A DNA stretch of 64,000 bases from Streptomyces albofaciens JCM 4342 (GTDB lineage Bacteria; Actinomycetota; Actinomycetes; Streptomycetales; Streptomycetaceae). The notes beneath the pieces were generated by a model. The model was not told the origin of the DNA and did not search any database. It was given only the letters and a program-made list of their open reading frames with translations. The translations under genes and the position numbers were made by a program. The stretch lies in the NCBI RefSeq assembly GCF_008634025.1, contig NZ_PDCM01000002.1, forward strand, positions 2,877,001 through 2,941,000. The letters run 5' to 3'. Below are positions 43,846-52,026 of the stretch, in pieces (position 1 is the first letter of the stretch; every line of letters begins with the position of its first letter).

Positions 43846-44670
43846 ATGCCGTCCACGCCTGCACCGCACCCCGCCGACCGGAGCGCCGCCCCGCGGCCCG
43901 CCGGGTCCCCGCCGAAGATCCTCGTCGTCGACGACGAACCGGAGGTGCGGGCCGCCGTCGAGGACGGCCTGAGCGTGGAGGGGTACGCGGTGCGCGGCGC
44001 GTCCGACGGGCTGGCCGCGCTCTCCGAGGTCGCCTCCTGGCAGCCGGACGCGATCGTGCTGGACGTGATGATGCCGGTGCTGGGCGGCCTGGCGGTGTGC
44101 CGGCGGCTGCGCGCGCTGGACGACCGTACGCCGATCCTGGTGCTGACCGCGCTGGGCTCGGTCAGCGAGCGGGTGGACGGGCTGGACGCGGGCGCCGACG
44201 ACTACCTCGTCAAGCCGTTCGCGCTGGACGAGCTGGTCGCGCGGGTGCGGGCGCTGCTGCGCCGCGCCTCGGCCGCGGCCGCCGACGACACCTCGCTGGC
44301 CTTCGCCGATCTGGTCGTGGACCCCGTCACCCGTACCGGCCACCGGGGCGGCCGGCCGCTGGAGTTCAGCCGTACGGAATGGGCGCTGCTGGAACTGCTC
44401 CTGCTGCACCCCGGGCAGGTGATGCCGCGCGAGCTGATCCTGGAGCGGGTCTGGGGCCGCGACTTCGGCCCGGACTCCAACTCCCTCGCGGTGTACGTCG
44501 GTTACCTGCGCCGCAAGCTGGAGGCGGGCGGCGAGCCGCGGCTGGTGCACACCGTGCACGGCGTCGGCTACCGCCTGGACGAGCCGGACCAGCCGGGCGG
44601 GGAGGCCAGGGCCGAACGGACCGGCAGGACCCGCAGGCAGGGCCGCGGCGGCCGAACGGGACGGGCGTGA
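43846..44670 (+). CDS. OmpR/PhoB family response regulator
   Basis: Protein of 274 aa. ATG at 43846 (MPSTPAPHPAD); a GTG two codons earlier is possible. The receiver has VVDDEPE, phospho-Asp in AIVLDVMMPVLGG (about residue 76) and Lys in DDYLVKPFAL. The winged-helix C terminus carries RTEWALLELLLLHPGQVMPRELILERVWG and the wing VHTVHGVGYRLD. The tail of about 30 residues is Arg/Gly-rich. It overlaps the kinase by GTGA. Likely binds the CTAAGA direct repeats just upstream and regulates itself and the MurG-like operon. Confidence 0.93.
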   Translation: MPSTPAPHPADRSAAPRPAGSPPKILVVDDEPEVRAAVEDGLSVEGYAVRGASDGLAALSEVASWQPDAIVLDVMMPVLGGLAVCRRLRALDDRTPILVLTALGSVSERVDGLDAGADDYLVKPFALDELVARVRALLRRASAAAADDTSLAFADLVVDPVTRTGHRGGRPLEFSRTEWALLELLLLHPGQVMPRELILERVWGRDFGPDSNSLAVYVGYLRRKLEAGGEPRLVHTVHGVGYRLDEPDQPGGEARAERTGRTRRQGRGGRTGRA

Positions 44671-46064
44671 GCGGCCGGCGCGGTCTGGGCGCGCGCTGGC
44701 GGCGCCGCCGCCCGCTGCGGACACGGCTGGCGATCGCCACGTCCGCCGCCGTGGCAGTGGTGGCGGTCGGCGTCTGCGTGGCGGCGTTCTTCATCACCGA
44801 GCACCAGATGACCCGGCAGCTCGATTTCAACCTGGCGCAGACGGCCAACCAGTACACGCAGCAGTACCTCAAGGACGGCCCGTCGGCCGGGGACACGGGC
44901 TGCCGCTACCTGGCCGTTCCCTGCGTCCAGTCGGCCCCCGCCGACCCGTCCAAGGACCCGCGCGACCCGTACGCGATGCCGGTCGACGACGACACCCGCG
45001 CAGTCGCCGCCGGGCGCCGGGCGGCGTACTACAAGAAGCTGACCGTGGCCGGCCGTCCGGTGCGGATGTACACCACGAAGCTGCCCGGCAAGGACCAGGC
45101 GCTCCAGGTGGCGCTGCGCTCGGACGTCGTGCAGCGCGGTGTCCAGAAGGCCGCGCTGGCGCTGGCCGGGGTCGGCGGAGCGGGCGTCCTGCTGGCGGCC
45201 GGGCTCGGCTACTGGGTCTCGCGTACCGGACTGGCGCCGGTCGCCCGCCTCACCGCCACCGCCGAACGCATCGCCGCCACCCGCGACGCCCGGCACCGCA
45301 TCGAGCTGCCCGCGGGGCCGCCCGGCCGCCAGGACGAGATCACCCGGCTGGCCGCCAGCTTCAACACCATGCTCGGCGAGCTGGAACAGTCGGTGGCGGC
45401 GCAGCGGCGGCTGGTCGCGGACGCCTCCCACGAGCTGCGCACACCGCTGACCGCGCTGCGCACCAACGCCGAACTCCTCGCCCGTTCGGGCCGGCTGACC
45501 GACACCCAGCGCGACCGCGCGTCCGGGGCGCTGGGCCGTCAGCTGCGCGAGGTCACCACGCTGGTCAACGACCTGATCGAACTGGCCCGGGACGAGGAGC
45601 CGCAGCCGCTGGTGGAGCAGGTGCGCCCGGCGGCGCTGCTGGAGCACGCGGTGGAGGCGGCGCGCGAGCACTGGCCGGGGGTGGAGTTCACCGTACGGAC
45701 CGACGAGGCGGCGGCCGGGACCACCGTCCCCGGTGTTCCGGCGCGGCTGTCCCGGCTGCTGTCCAACCTGCTCGACAACGCGGCGAAGTTCTCGCCGCCG
45801 GGCGGTCCGGTCGAGACCCGGCTGACCGTTTCGGCGGGCGAGTTGGAGCTGACCGTGCGCGACCACGGCCCCGGCATCTCGGCCGAGGACCTGCCGCACG
45901 TCTTCGACCGCTTCTACCGTGCCGAGGCGGCCCGCGCGCTGCCGGGCTCGGGCCTCGGCCTGGCCATGGCCCGCCAGATCGCCCGCGCGCACCACGCCGA
46001 ACTGACGGCCGCGCAGGCGCCGGGCGGCGGGGCGGTCTTCCGCCTGCGCTTCCCGGCGGGGTAG
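44667..46064 (+). CDS. Sensor histidine kinase (EnvZ/BaeS-like)
   Basis: Membrane kinase paired with the preceding regulator. Protein of 465 aa, GTG at 44667. TM1 (about residues 20-42), an extracytoplasmic sensor domain of about 115 residues with two Cys in GCRYLAVPCVQ that could form a disulfide, TM2 (about 166-187), HAMP, HisKA with His255 (ADASHELRTPLTALRTNAEL), and HATPase with NLLDNAAKFSPP, DHGPGIS and GSGLGLAM. The sensor domain has no name that I recognise. Placed between MurG/dehydratase genes and secretion genes, it may sense envelope state. Confidence 0.93.
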   Translation: MSGRRGLGARWRRRRPLRTRLAIATSAAVAVVAVGVCVAAFFITEHQMTRQLDFNLAQTANQYTQQYLKDGPSAGDTGCRYLAVPCVQSAPADPSKDPRDPYAMPVDDDTRAVAAGRRAAYYKKLTVAGRPVRMYTTKLPGKDQALQVALRSDVVQRGVQKAALALAGVGGAGVLLAAGLGYWVSRTGLAPVARLTATAERIAATRDARHRIELPAGPPGRQDEITRLAASFNTMLGELEQSVAAQRRLVADASHELRTPLTALRTNAELLARSGRLTDTQRDRASGALGRQLREVTTLVNDLIELARDEEPQPLVEQVRPAALLEHAVEAAREHWPGVEFTVRTDEAAAGTTVPGVPARLSRLLSNLLDNAAKFSPPGGPVETRLTVSAGELELTVRDHGPGISAEDLPHVFDRFYRAEAARALPGSGLGLAMARQIARAHHAELTAAQAPGGGAVFRLRFPAG

Positions 46065-46178
46065 GACGGGGCAGGACGGGGACGGCGGCCCGGCTTGGCT
46101 ACGCTGGGCCGGAATCAGGGCCGGGGCCGTGGGAACGGCAACCGGCAGTCGGTGCTGGGCGGATCGGGAGGGTGGGCG

Positions 46179-46730
46179 GTGAGCGGACGCGTGCGCCGGG
46201 CGCTGCCGGGCTTCCTGCCCCGCGCGCTGGCCGGGCTGTGGGCCGTCCTGCTGGTCCTGGCGGGTACGTCCGGGGCGGGGCAGGCCGGTGCGTTCGGGGC
46301 GCCCGGTACGGTCCCGGCCGGCACGGCGGGTGCCGCGGGTGCCGCATCCGGCCCGCTGGGGCCCGGCTCGCTCGCCGCCTCCGGCCCGGCGGCCGCCACT
46401 TCCGGCCCCGGCGACACCGCTTACCGGCCATCCTCCGCCGCACCCCAGGCACTCAGCGCGCACTCCGCGCCCGCCCACTCCCGGGCCGACGCCCGGACCG
46501 CCCCCGACCGCCCGGTGGCCCGTCAGTCCGCCACCGCCCATGTCCACGGGGTCCTGCCGCACCCGCGCTCCCCGGGCCTGCCGGGCGCGCTGCCGTCCGC
46601 GGCCCCCACGCCGCACCGCTCCCCCTTCGGGTACGGCGAGACCGTCGGCCCCCGCCAGGAACGGGCACCGCCCGGAGCCCGGTACTCCCCACGCAGCCCG
46701 CGCGCCCCGCCCTTCGTACGGAGCAGCTGA
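46179..46730 (+). CDS. Predicted secreted Ala/Pro/Ser-rich protein
   Basis: Not recognised. Protein of 183 aa. The GTG at 46179 has GGGAGG 6 nt upstream; earlier in-frame codons lack one. A Sec-type signal or anchor spans about residues 10-35 (LPRALAGLWAVLLVLAGTSGAG). The remainder is low-complexity Ala/Pro/Gly/Ser with scattered His (APAHSRADAR, TAHVHGVLPHP), without predicted structure. It lies between the two-component system and secDF. Codon bias is right for a gene, but low complexity makes this call less certain. Confidence 0.55.
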   Translation: MSGRVRRALPGFLPRALAGLWAVLLVLAGTSGAGQAGAFGAPGTVPAGTAGAAGAASGPLGPGSLAASGPAAATSGPGDTAYRPSSAAPQALSAHSAPAHSRADARTAPDRPVARQSATAHVHGVLPHPRSPGLPGALPSAAPTPHRSPFGYGETVGPRQERAPPGARYSPRSPRAPPFVRSS

Positions 46731-46849
46731 CGCCCCAGGCGCTCGGCCGCCCGCAGCACCGGCATGCCCCGCGACGCCCCGCGCGCCGCCGCTGACCGGT
46801 GCGCGCCGCCGGCCGGCGCTCCGCCTCCGTATCCCTGAAGGGGAGACCC

Positions 46850-49192
46850 ATGCCGTCCCGCGCACCGTCGCGGCGTCACTGGCGTGCGCTGATCGCGCTC
46901 GCCGCCGTCGCCGTGTCGCTGTACCTCGCCCTGACCACGCCCGCCCGCCTCGGCCTCGACCTGCGCGGCGGCACCCAGATCGTCCTGGAGACCAAGGACT
47001 CGCCCACCGCCCGCGCCGACTCCGCCGCCACCGACCGGGCCCTGGAGGTGCTGCGGCAGCGGGTCGACGCGCTCGGGGTCGCCGAACCGTCGCTGTCCCG
47101 CTCCGGTGAGAAGCGCATCGTCGCCGAACTGCCCGGCGTACGGGACCCGAAGGAGGCCGTCGAGGTCATCGGCCGTACCGCGCAGCTCACGTTCCATCCC
47201 GTCCTCGGCACCACACAGGACCCGAAGGGCACACCGGAAGCGCGGCATCCGCAGGACCGCGGCCGCACCCTGCCCGACCCGGACGCGCCCGGCCAGGCCC
47301 TGCGGCTCGGCCCGCCCGCCCTGACCGGCGAGGGCGTCAAGGACGCGGAGGCCGTCTTCGACGCGCAGGGCGGGCGCGGCTGGACCGTCGACCTGGCCTT
47401 CCGGGGCGCCGCCGCCGACGCCTGGGCGCGGGTCACCGGCCAGGCGGCCTGCGCGGCGCCCGGCGATCCGGCGCGGCGGGTGGCCATCGTCCTGGACGAC
47501 AAGATCATTTCAGCGCCCGGCATGCAGCAGAGCGTGCCCTGCAAGACCGGTATCGCGGGCGGCAACGCGCAGATCACCGGCGGGTTCGACGACGCCGCGG
47601 CCCGCGACCTGGCGGCCCTGGTCAAGGGCGGCGCCCTGCCGGTGCCCGTCGAGGTCGTCGAACAGCGCACCGTCGGCCCGACGCTCGGCGCCGACGCGAT
47701 CGAGGCCAGCGCCACCGCCGCGGTCATCGGCCTGCTGTGCACCGGCGCTTTCGTGATCGTCGTCTACCGGCTGCTGGGCGCGCTGGCCACGGTGGCCCTC
47801 GCCGCGTACGGGCTGCTGTCGTACGCCGTGCTGGTCGCCCTGGGCGCCACCCTCACCCTCCCCGGGCTCGCCGGTTTCGTGCTGGCGATCGGCATGGCGG
47901 TGGACGCCAACGTGCTGGTCTTCGAACGGGCCCGGGAGGAGTACGCGCGCCGCGCGGCCCGCTCCGGCGGCGATCTGCGGCGCCCGCTGCGCGAGGGCTT
48001 CGGCAAGGCGTGGAGCGCGATCATCGACTCGAACGTGACCACGCTGCTCGCCGCCGGTCTGCTGTTCCTCTTCGCCACCGGCCCGGTCAAGGGCTTCGGT
48101 GTGACCCTGTCCATCGGTGTGCTGGCCTCGATGGTCTCCGCGCTCGTGATCACCAGGGCGCTGGCGGAGTGGGCGGTGCGCCGGCGCTCCGTGCAACGGC
48201 GGCCCGCGGTCACCGGGATGGCGTCCGAGGGACGGGTACGGCGGTGGCTGGCCCGGCGCGAGCCGCGGCTGATGCGGCACCGCCGCACCTGGCTGGGCGT
48301 CGGCGCCGGTCTGCTGTTGTTCGCCGTCGCCGGGATCGGCATCCGCGGCCTGGAGTTCGGCGTCGAGTTCACCGGCGGGCGGCTCGTCGAGTACAGCACC
48401 GGCCGTACGGTGGACGCCGAGACGGCGCGCGCCGCGGTCGCCGACGCGGGCTTCCCGCGCGCGGTCGTCCAGGAGTCGGGCGACGGCGGTATCACCGTAC
48501 GGACCGAACGGCTGACCGACGCCGAGCAGGACCGCGTCCGGGCCTCCCTCCAGAAGCCCGGCGGCACGGTCGAGGTCGAGCGGGACGAGAAGATCGGGCC
48601 CAGCATGGGCAGCGAGCTGCGCGGCAAGGCGCTGATCGCGCTGGGCATCGCGGTCGCCGCGCAGCTGGTCTATCTGAGCGTCCGGTTCCGCTGGACGTTC
48701 GCGACGGCGGCGGTGCTCGCCATGGTGCAGGACGTGGTGCTGGTGGTGGGCCTGTTCGCCTGGCTGGGCAAGCCGGTGGACAGCGTCTTCCTCGCGGCGC
48801 TGCTGACCGTCGTCGGCTATTCCGTCAACGACACGGTCGTACTCTTCGACCGCGTACGGGAACTGCGGCGCGGCGCCAAGGACGACCGGGCGGCGCGCGG
48901 TGCGGAAGGGCTCGCCCGGCTCGCCGACCGGGCGATCGTGCAGACCGTGCCGCGCACGGTGAACACCGGCATGGGCGCCCTGTTCGTCCTCGCCGCCCTC
49001 GCGGTGCTGGGCGGCGACTCACTGGCCGACTTCTCCGTGGCGCTGCTCGCGGGCGTCCTGTTCGGCATCGCCTCGACCGTCTTCACCGCCACTCCGGCCG
49101 CCGTCCTCCTGGAGGGCCGCCACCCGGCCCCGGCCGCGCCCGCCTCCCGGCCGCGCGACAAGGTGCGGGCCGGGAACGGCGCGGTGGTCTGA
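46850..49192 (+). CDS. secDF: SecDF protein-export subunit, single-chain fusion
   Basis: RND-family partner of SecYEG that uses the proton gradient to pull exported proteins across the membrane. Protein of 780 aa; ATG at 46850 with AAGGGGAG upstream. SecD half: TM1, then LGLDLRGGTQIVLE, the P1 domain and TM2-6 with the proton-relay region GIGMAVDANVLVFERAREE. SecF half: a further TM, FGVEFTGGRLVEY, the P4 domain and the last helices with VVGYSVNDTVVLFDRVREL. All twelve helices are present. Streptomyces normally encode separate secD and secF near ruvB, so this fused copy is probably a second, specialised version. It ends at a terminator shared with icmA. Confidence 0.93.
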   Translation: MPSRAPSRRHWRALIALAAVAVSLYLALTTPARLGLDLRGGTQIVLETKDSPTARADSAATDRALEVLRQRVDALGVAEPSLSRSGEKRIVAELPGVRDPKEAVEVIGRTAQLTFHPVLGTTQDPKGTPEARHPQDRGRTLPDPDAPGQALRLGPPALTGEGVKDAEAVFDAQGGRGWTVDLAFRGAAADAWARVTGQAACAAPGDPARRVAIVLDDKIISAPGMQQSVPCKTGIAGGNAQITGGFDDAAARDLAALVKGGALPVPVEVVEQRTVGPTLGADAIEASATAAVIGLLCTGAFVIVVYRLLGALATVALAAYGLLSYAVLVALGATLTLPGLAGFVLAIGMAVDANVLVFERAREEYARRAARSGGDLRRPLREGFGKAWSAIIDSNVTTLLAAGLLFLFATGPVKGFGVTLSIGVLASMVSALVITRALAEWAVRRRSVQRRPAVTGMASEGRVRRWLARREPRLMRHRRTWLGVGAGLLLFAVAGIGIRGLEFGVEFTGGRLVEYSTGRTVDAETARAAVADAGFPRAVVQESGDGGITVRTERLTDAEQDRVRASLQKPGGTVEVERDEKIGPSMGSELRGKALIALGIAVAAQLVYLSVRFRWTFATAAVLAMVQDVVLVVGLFAWLGKPVDSVFLAALLTVVGYSVNDTVVLFDRVRELRRGAKDDRAARGAEGLARLADRAIVQTVPRTVNTGMGALFVLAALAVLGGDSLADFSVALLAGVLFGIASTVFTATPAAVLLEGRHPAPAAPASRPRDKVRAGNGAVV

Positions 49193-49196
49193 CACG

Positions 49197-49236
49197 GCAC
49201 CGGGGGCGGGACCGCACACGGCCCCGCCCCCGGTGC
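49197..49236. terminator. 14-bp perfect hairpin between secDF and icmA
   Basis: GCACCGGGGGCGGG (49197-49210) pairs with CCCGCCCCCGGTGC (49223-49236), loop 12 nt, between convergent stops. Confidence 0.8.
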
Positions 49237-49245
49237 GTACGGCTG

Positions 49246-50946
49246 CTAGAAGCCCGCGGGCTCCGTATAGACGCCCCACTCGTCGCGCAGCACGTTGCAG
49301 ATCTCGCCGAGCGTCGCCTCGGCCCGCACGGCCTCCAGCATCGGCTCGATCATGTTGCCGCCGTCGCGCGCGGCGGCGAGCATCGCGTCCAGCGAGGAGC
49401 GCACCCGGGCGTCGTCGCGGGCCGCCTTGCGGTCCCCGAGCACCCGTACCTGCTCGCGCTCGACCTCGTGGCTGACCCGCAGGATCTCCAGGTCGCCGGT
49501 GACCGAGCCGTGGTGGCAGTTGACGCCGACGACCTTCTTCTCGCCCTTCTCCAGCGCCTGCTGGTACCGGAACGCGGACTCGGCGATCTCTCCGGTGAAC
49601 CAGCCGTCCTCTATGCCGCGCAGGATGCCGGAGGTGATGGGACCGATCGGGTGCTGTCCGTCGGGCACCGCACGGGTGCCGCGCTCCTTGATCTGCTCGA
49701 AGATCTTCTCGGCGTCGGCCTCGATCCGGTCGGTCAGCGCCTCGACGAACCAGGAGCCGCCCAGCGGGTCCGCGACGTTGGCGACGCCGGTCTCCTCCAT
49801 CAGCACCTGCTGCGTGCGCAGCGCGATCTCCGCGGCCTGCTCGCTGGGCAGGGCGAGGGTCTCGTCCAGCGCGTTGGTGTGCAGGGAGTTCGTGCCGCCG
49901 AGGACCGCGGCGAGCGCTTCCACGGCCGTACGGACGACGTTGTTGTACGGCTGCTGGGCGGTCAGCGAGACGCCGGCGGTCTGCGTGTGGAAGCGCAGCC
50001 ACTGCGCCTTCTCGCTGGTGGCGCCGTACACGTCGCGCATCCAGCGGGCCCAGATGCGGCGGGCCGCCCGGAACTTCGCGATCTCCTCGAAGAAGTCCAC
50101 ATGGGCGTCGAAGAAGAAGGACAGTCCGGGCGCGAAGGTGTTCACGTCCAGGCCGCGGGAGAGGCCCAGCTCCACGTAGCCGAAGCCGTCGGCGAGGGTG
50201 TACGCCAGCTCCTGCGCGGCCGTCGCGCCCGCCTCGCGGATGTGGTAGCCGGAGACCGACAGCGGCTTGTACGCGGGGATGGAGCGCGCGCAGTGCTCCA
50301 TCAGGTCGCCGATCAGGCGCAGATGGGGCTCGGGCGGGAAGAGCCACTCCTTCTGCGCGATGTACTCCTTGAAGATGTCGGTCTGGAGCGTGCCGTTCAG
50401 GACGCCCGGGTCGACGCCCTGGCGCTCGGCGGCGACCAGGTACATGCAGAAGACCGGGACGGCCGGGCCGGAGATCGTCATCGAGGTCGTCACATCGCCC
50501 AGCGGGATGTCCTTGAACAGGACCTCCATGTCGGCGGCGGAGTCGATGGCGACACCGCAGTGGCCGACCTCGCCGAGCGAGCGCGGGTCGTCGGAGTCGC
50601 GGCCCATCAGGGTCGGCATGTCGAACGCGACCGAGAGGCCGCCGCCGCCGGCCTTGAGGATCATCTTGTAGCGCTCGTTGGTCTGCTCGGCGTTGCCGAA
50701 GCCCGCGAACTGGCGGATGGTCCACGTACGGCCGCGGTAGCCGGTCGGGTACAGCCCGCGGGTGAACGGATACTCGCCGGGCCAGCCGATGCGCTCGAAG
50801 CCGTCGACGGTGTCGCCGGGGCGGGGGCCGTAGACCGGCGCGACGGGATCGCCGGAGAGCGTGGTGAAGTCCGCGTCCCGCTTGCGGGCGGAGTCGTACC
50901 GGGCCTGCCAGCGGCGGCGGCCCTCTTCGATGGCGTCAGCGTCCAT
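49246..50946 (-). CDS. icmA: Isobutyryl-CoA mutase large subunit
   Basis: B12-dependent interconversion of isobutyryl-CoA and n-butyryl-CoA; links valine breakdown to polyketide precursors. Protein of 566 aa, ATG at 50946, containing only the catalytic barrel; the B12-binding small subunit (IcmB) must be encoded elsewhere. Substrate-determining residues are visible: Phe80 in TIRQFAGFGNAEQTN and Gln198 in EYIAQKEWLFPP, where methylmalonyl-CoA mutases have Tyr and Arg. Length matches IcmA and is much shorter than methylmalonyl-CoA mutase. The start codon lies 10 bp from a 20-bp palindrome and has no ribosome site, suggesting a repressed, leaderless transcript. Confidence 0.95.
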   Translation of the reverse strand: MDADAIEEGRRRWQARYDSARKRDADFTTLSGDPVAPVYGPRPGDTVDGFERIGWPGEYPFTRGLYPTGYRGRTWTIRQFAGFGNAEQTNERYKMILKAGGGGLSVAFDMPTLMGRDSDDPRSLGEVGHCGVAIDSAADMEVLFKDIPLGDVTTSMTISGPAVPVFCMYLVAAERQGVDPGVLNGTLQTDIFKEYIAQKEWLFPPEPHLRLIGDLMEHCARSIPAYKPLSVSGYHIREAGATAAQELAYTLADGFGYVELGLSRGLDVNTFAPGLSFFFDAHVDFFEEIAKFRAARRIWARWMRDVYGATSEKAQWLRFHTQTAGVSLTAQQPYNNVVRTAVEALAAVLGGTNSLHTNALDETLALPSEQAAEIALRTQQVLMEETGVANVADPLGGSWFVEALTDRIEADAEKIFEQIKERGTRAVPDGQHPIGPITSGILRGIEDGWFTGEIAESAFRYQQALEKGEKKVVGVNCHHGSVTGDLEILRVSHEVEREQVRVLGDRKAARDDARVRSSLDAMLAAARDGGNMIEPMLEAVRAEATLGEICNVLRDEWGVYTEPAGF

Positions 50947-50952
50947 ACCGAC

Positions 50953-50976
50953 AAATTTACTTGGACGTCCTAGTAA
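50953..50976 (-). promoter_or_regulatory. icmA operator/promoter palindrome
   Basis: TTACTTGGACGTCCTAGTAA (50957-50976) matches its own reverse complement at 18 of 20 positions. On the minus strand TAAATT (50953-50958) could be the -10 box, overlapping the palindrome edge, and would put the transcript start at the icmA ATG. A bound regulator would block the promoter. Confidence 0.6.
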
Positions 50977-51031
50977 TTGTCGATGGCAGAAGGCCGGAAG
51001 TCGCCGGGTATCGCTTTCGGGGGGATGCGGG

Positions 51032-51056
51032 GGCCGCCGGGCCGGGCCCGGCGGCC
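51032..51056 (-). terminator. Terminator between DUF3817 gene and icmA
   Basis: Perfect 11-bp stem GGCCGCCGGGC/GCCCGGCGGCC with a 3-nt loop, 8 nt after the DUF3817 stop. It separates that transcript from icmA, which is on the same strand. Confidence 0.7.
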
Positions 51057-51064
51057 GTGTGCCG

Positions 51065-51397
51065 TCAGACCTTGGCGGGCTGCGGCGTACCGTCCGCGAC
51101 CAGCGGCTCGATCTCCCGGACGACCTTGCGCTCGACGAAGAAGGCGGCGGTCGGGATGGTGCCGGAGATCAGCACCCACAGCAGCTTGCCGAACCTCCAC
51201 TTCGCCTTGGAGCCCAGGTCGAAGGCGAAGACCAGGTAGATGATGTACAGCACGCCGTGGATCTGGGAGACCACGAGGGTGAGGTCCTTGCCCGTGTCGA
51301 AGCCGTACTTGGCCACCATGCAGGCGCACAGGACGAGGAGCATCACGGCAGTGACGTAGGCCATCACCCGGTAGCGGGTCAGCACGCTTCGTTTCAT
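51065..51397 (-). CDS. DUF3817 membrane protein
   Basis: Function unknown. Protein of 110 aa, ATG at 51397. Three membrane helices: YRVMAYVTAVMLLVLCACMV, VVSQIHGVLYIIYLVFAFDL and FGKLLWVLISGTIPTAAFFVERKV. The QIHG...YLVF and FFVER signatures define DUF3817. Transcribed after the MarR gene (53-bp gap), possibly in one operon. A paralogue is at 54862-55206. Confidence 0.88.
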   Translation of the reverse strand: MKRSVLTRYRVMAYVTAVMLLVLCACMVAKYGFDTGKDLTLVVSQIHGVLYIIYLVFAFDLGSKAKWRFGKLLWVLISGTIPTAAFFVERKVVREIEPLVADGTPQPAKV

Positions 51398-51450
51398 GGT
51401 CCGAGCGTAACCGCCCGTTCCGGGGCGATCTTCGCCGCCCCTGCCACGGC

Positions 51451-51960
51451 TCAGTCGTCCTTGAAGTCCCCGGCCGCCACCCGCAGCGGACGCAGCAGCG
51501 CGAAGATCTCCGCGCACTCCTCGGCGTCGTAGGCGCCCAGGCCGAAGTCCATCGCCATCAGGTCGCGGGTGGCCGCGTCGCAGACCTCGCGCCCCTTGGG
51601 GGTGATGGAGGCCAGCGTGCCGCGCCCGTCGTTGGGGTTCGGCCGCTTGTCGACCAGGCGGGCCTTGACCAGCCGGTCCACGGTGTTGGTCACCGAGGTC
51701 GGGTGGACCATCAGCCGCTCGCCGATCTTCGACATGGGCAGCTCGCCCGCCTTGGAGAAGGTGAGCAGCACCAGCGCCTCGTACCGCGCGAACGTCAGGC
51801 CGTACGGCTTGAGCACCGCGTCCACCTCGGACAGCAGGATCTGGTGAGCACGCATGACCGAGGTGATGGCGGCCATGGACGGCACGGCGCCCCATCGCCG
51901 CCGCCACAGTTCGTCGGCGCGGGCGATGGGGTCGAAGGCAAGGCTGAGCGGCTTCGGCAC
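51451..51960 (-). CDS. MarR family regulator
   Basis: Protein of 169 aa, GTG at 51960. Winged-helix core: TFARYEALVLLTFSKAGELPMSKIGERLMVHPTSVTNTVDRLVKARLV (about residues 56-103) and the wing NPNDGRGTLASITPKG. N-terminal dimer helix typical of MarR. A good promoter sits right before it (51968-51996). The DUF3817 gene follows and icmA lies beyond a terminator, so the regulator could act on either; effector unknown. Confidence 0.92.
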   Translation of the reverse strand: MPKPLSLAFDPIARADELWRRRWGAVPSMAAITSVMRAHQILLSEVDAVLKPYGLTFARYEALVLLTFSKAGELPMSKIGERLMVHPTSVTNTVDRLVKARLVDKRPNPNDGRGTLASITPKGREVCDAATRDLMAMDFGLGAYDAEECAEIFALLRPLRVAAGDFKDD

Positions 51961-51967
51961 GCCTCCG

Positions 51968-51996
51968 ACCCTACCGTTCGGCCATATCGTGGTCAG
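51968..51996 (-). promoter_or_regulatory. Promoter of the MarR gene
   Basis: On the minus strand CTGACC (51991-51996), 17-bp spacer, TAGGGT (51968-51973). Predicted start is within a base or two of the GTG at 51960, so the mRNA may be leaderless, although GGAGG also lies just before the GTG. Confidence 0.55.
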
Positions 51997-52026
51997 CCCT
52001 GTCTCAGTTTTCGGTACCCCCGCCGT

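Noticed and set aside
47737..50973. 1078-residue plus-strand frame across secDF and icmA
   Set aside because: Out of frame with secDF and antisense to icmA, both of which have complete, motif-rich products.
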